DNA of 64,000 nucleotides from Parasalinivibrio latis. Lineage in GTDB: Bacteria > Pseudomonadota > Gammaproteobacteria > Enterobacterales > Vibrionaceae. The translations under genes were made by a program, and so were the position numbers. Positions 62,075 to 64,000 of the stretch are shown piece after piece. The number at the start of each line of letters is the position of its first letter. Within the stretch, counting starts at the first letter, position 1. Under the pieces are notes generated by a model. The model was not told the origin of the DNA. It saw only the letters and a list, made by a program, of their open reading frames with translations, and made no database searches. The stretch is taken from positions 2,232,001-2,296,000 of the forward strand of contig NZ_CP098812.1 of assembly GCF_036825535.1 (NCBI RefSeq), written 5' to 3'.

Positions 62075-62116
62075 ATTGTATGAAATTCGTCCTCTACGTT
62101 GCACTGAAATTTAGTA

Positions 62117-62145
62117 CAAAAAAACGCACCCAAAAGGTGCGTTTT
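62117..62145 (-). terminator. Terminator of the P-type ATPase gene
   Basis: On the minus strand AAACGCACC and GGTGCGTTT pair around TTTTG, with a long T run behind. Confidence 0.88.
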
Positions 62146-62160
62146 CTCGGCAAGCTTGTG

Positions 62161-64000
62161 TTAATCGCGATACCGCAACAGACGAAGTGCATTAAGGGTG
62201 ACCAGTGCCGTTGCCCCGCTATCCGCTAACACTGCAACCCAAAGGCCGGTAATACCTAACAGGCTGGTGACAAGGAAAACACCTTTCAGGCCCAAGGCCA
62301 ATGTTACGTTTTGCCGGATATTTACTGTTGTAGCTCGGGCCAATTTGATCATACCTGGCAGTTCTTCAAGACGATTATGGGTAAGTGCTGCATCTGCGGT
62401 TTCCAACGCTACATCAGTCCCTCCGCCCATGGCGATCCCCATTGATGCCGTTCTCATCGCCGGTGCATCGTTGATGCCATCGCCAACCATAGCTACACGA
62501 GTATTCTGGTTGAGCAACTCTACAGCAGAGACTTTGTCTGCAGGCATCAGGCCAGCCCTGAAATCCATACCCAACTCTGAAGCAATTGCAGCCGCCGCCG
62601 TAGGATTGTCCCCAGTCAGCATAACGCTGTTAACCCCTATGGCACGTAACTTCCCAACAGTCCGGACGGCATCTTCCCGGAGGGTATCCTGCCAGGCTAG
62701 AATCCCGGCAGCTAAACCATCTACAACAACAACTGCCACTGTTTTTCCTTGTCCTTCAAGGAATTCAATTTGCTGTTGCTGTTGCCCGGTTAAGCTGTTT
62801 TCACCCATTCTCATCGCAGCAACAATGACAACTTTTTTGCCATCTGCCACACCTGACAAGCCAATCCCAGCTTGTGTCTCACGCTGTTCGGCAACAGGTA
62901 CGAGAATTGCCCTTGTTTCAGCAGCCTCAAGTACTGCCTTTGCTAACGGGTGGTGAGAGCCGTGCTCTACGGATGCTGCCAGTTTCAGGAGTTCCTCTGC
63001 CGACTGCACCGGTCCCTCAGTTGACCACACCATGAAATCTGTCAGCTTCGGTTTACCTTCTGTCAGCGTACCGGTTTTATCGAACGCTATTACGTCTATA
63101 TGGCTCAGTTGCTCCAACGCAGCACCGCCTTTAATGAGTGCGCCACGACGAGCTGCAGTAGCCAGGCCTGAGGTAATGGATGCTGGTACGGAGATGACCA
63201 AAGCACACGGGCAGGCAATAAGAAGCATCGCCAGACCACGGTACAGCCATACATCCCACGGCTGGGCAAACAACAGAGGAGGCGTAATAACAACCATAAT
63301 TGCAACAACCATCATCGCGGGGGTGTACCAGCGGCTGAAGCGGTCTATAAATCGTTCAAAAGGAGCCTTTTTCTCATCGGCTTGCTCAATAAGGTGAAGG
63401 ATGCGGTCAATGGCATTCTCCCCAGACCTGGATGTAATCTTCAACTGTACAACCGAATCCACAGCCAGCGAACCGGCCATGACTTTTCCCCCCAACGGGA
63501 ATGCAACAGGAATAGACTCTCCTGTCATTGCACTTTGGTCAAAGTTGGCTTCGCCACTGGTTATTTCACCATCAGCAGGGAGTCTTTGACCTGGGGACAC
63601 TTCAATAATGTCTCCTTGCTGAAGTGCCGATACATCGACAGTCTCGCGGACTCCGTTGACAATACGTACGGCCTTTTCCGGCACTAACGCCATCAGGGCT
63701 TCTACACCTGCTCTTGCCCTTGATGCGGCATACGCTTCAAGCCGTTCTCCGATAAGGAACAGTACCATTACCATCGCGGCTTCAATGTACTCCCCCAGAT
63801 AGAGTGCGCCAAAAGCAGCAACCGTCATGAGCGTCTCAATACCAAAATAGGTACCTGAGCGAACCAAACGTATCGCTTTCAGTGCGACAGGTGCCAGTCC
63901 CAGCACCGCCGACATGGCAAAAGCCAGTTGCCCCAGCCCTTGGTCGAACTGCCTTATCACGCCCCCAAGAACCATCAGCGCAACCAGTGCCGCCAGCAGG
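62161..64000 (-). CDS. zntA: ZntA-like heavy-metal P1B-type ATPase (5' end outside window)
   Basis: 613 codons lie inside the window and the frame stays open at its edge, so the N terminus with any metal-binding domain is missing. Motifs: TGES in the actuator domain, ACPCALVISVP with the metal-binding CPC, DKTGTLTEGKPK with the phosphorylated Asp, the HP locus HGSHHPLAKA, MVGDGINDAPAM, and a final membrane Asp in VLADSGATALV. This is the ZntA pattern for Zn2+, Cd2+ and Pb2+ export. The terminator at 62117-62145 follows it. Confidence 0.92.
   Translation of the reverse strand, partial: LLAALVALMVLGGVIRQFDQGLGQLAFAMSAVLGLAPVALKAIRLVRSGTYFGIETLMTVAAFGALYLGEYIEAAMVMVLFLIGERLEAYAASRARAGVEALMALVPEKAVRIVNGVRETVDVSALQQGDIIEVSPGQRLPADGEITSGEANFDQSAMTGESIPVAFPLGGKVMAGSLAVDSVVQLKITSRSGENAIDRILHLIEQADEKKAPFERFIDRFSRWYTPAMMVVAIMVVITPPLLFAQPWDVWLYRGLAMLLIACPCALVISVPASITSGLATAARRGALIKGGAALEQLSHIDVIAFDKTGTLTEGKPKLTDFMVWSTEGPVQSAEELLKLAASVEHGSHHPLAKAVLEAAETRAILVPVAEQRETQAGIGLSGVADGKKVVIVAAMRMGENSLTGQQQQQIEFLEGQGKTVAVVVVDGLAAGILAWQDTLREDAVRTVGKLRAIGVNSVMLTGDNPTAAAAIASELGMDFRAGLMPADKVSAVELLNQNTRVAMVGDGINDAPAMRTASMGIAMGGGTDVALETADAALTHNRLEELPGMIKLARATTVNIRQNVTLALGLKGVFLVTSLLGITGLWVAVLADSGATALVTLNALRLLRYRD

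Overview
The window reads as chromosomal DNA from a marine gammaproteobacterium of the Vibrionaceae type, possibly close to Grimontia, Enterovibrio or Photobacterium. The genus is a guess. The supporting signs are torS-torT, fabV, a norR/nnrS/hcp/hcr nitric-oxide cluster, a Vibrio-type treR-treB-treC operon, a VC1899-like protein, kdgR, udp, and the mgsA-helD-yccS neighbourhood also known from enterobacteria. I see no rRNA, tRNA, CRISPR array or prophage. The only clear mobile element is one IS1182-family insertion sequence near 58-60 kb.

Layout. 1-8.2 kb: the 3' part of a YdiJ-type FAD/Fe-S dehydrogenase, a Nudix-PAP2 fusion, a bacterial FAN1-like VRR-NUC nuclease, and a chemoreceptor. 8.2-14.1 kb: a nitrosative-stress cluster with divergent nnrS and norR followed by hcp-hcr. 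It carries three matching 17-bp GT-N7-AC palindromes and a good sigma-54 promoter before hcp. 14.1-14.6 kb: a ~138-bp repeat in about 3.5 tandem copies, each carrying the end of hcr and its terminator. 14.6-21.7 kb: a PuuB-like oxidase, then a two-gene phosphorelay made of a kinase-dead hybrid protein and a REC-GGDEF-EAL response regulator, then two small genes of unknown function. 21.9-26.7 kb: a BMP-type nucleoside ABC importer. 26.9-31.6 kb: a four-gene envelope operon (COG3014 lipoprotein, LpoB-like lipoprotein, DUF6844-like and CsgG/FlgT-like proteins) whose job is unknown.

31.8-38.3 kb: an EEP-family hydrolase with a DEDDh exonuclease, mobB, and divergent torS and torT. 38.4-47.5 kb: mgsA, fabV, a quinone-oxidoreductase-like MDR, a membrane HD-GYP protein, helD and yccS. 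This resembles the enterobacterial yccS-helD-mgsA block opened up by three genes. 47.6-52.5 kb: a deoxyribosyltransferase-like protein, a FrnE-like DsbA protein, an NmrA-type reductase divergent from an AraC regulator, and an amino-acid antiporter. 52.6-56.8 kb: treR-treB-treC with two TreR operators. 57.1-64 kb: a solo Card1/VC1899-like CARF nuclease (DUF1887), an IS1182-type element inserted in that gene's terminator, kdgR, udp with CRP sites 52 bp apart, and a ZntA-like P-type ATPase cut by the window end.

The least explained items are the kinase-dead phosphorelay, the four-gene envelope operon, the CARF nuclease without CRISPR nearby, the tandem terminator array, and a ~75-bp dispersed intergenic repeat present twice in opposite orientations, 38 kb apart.
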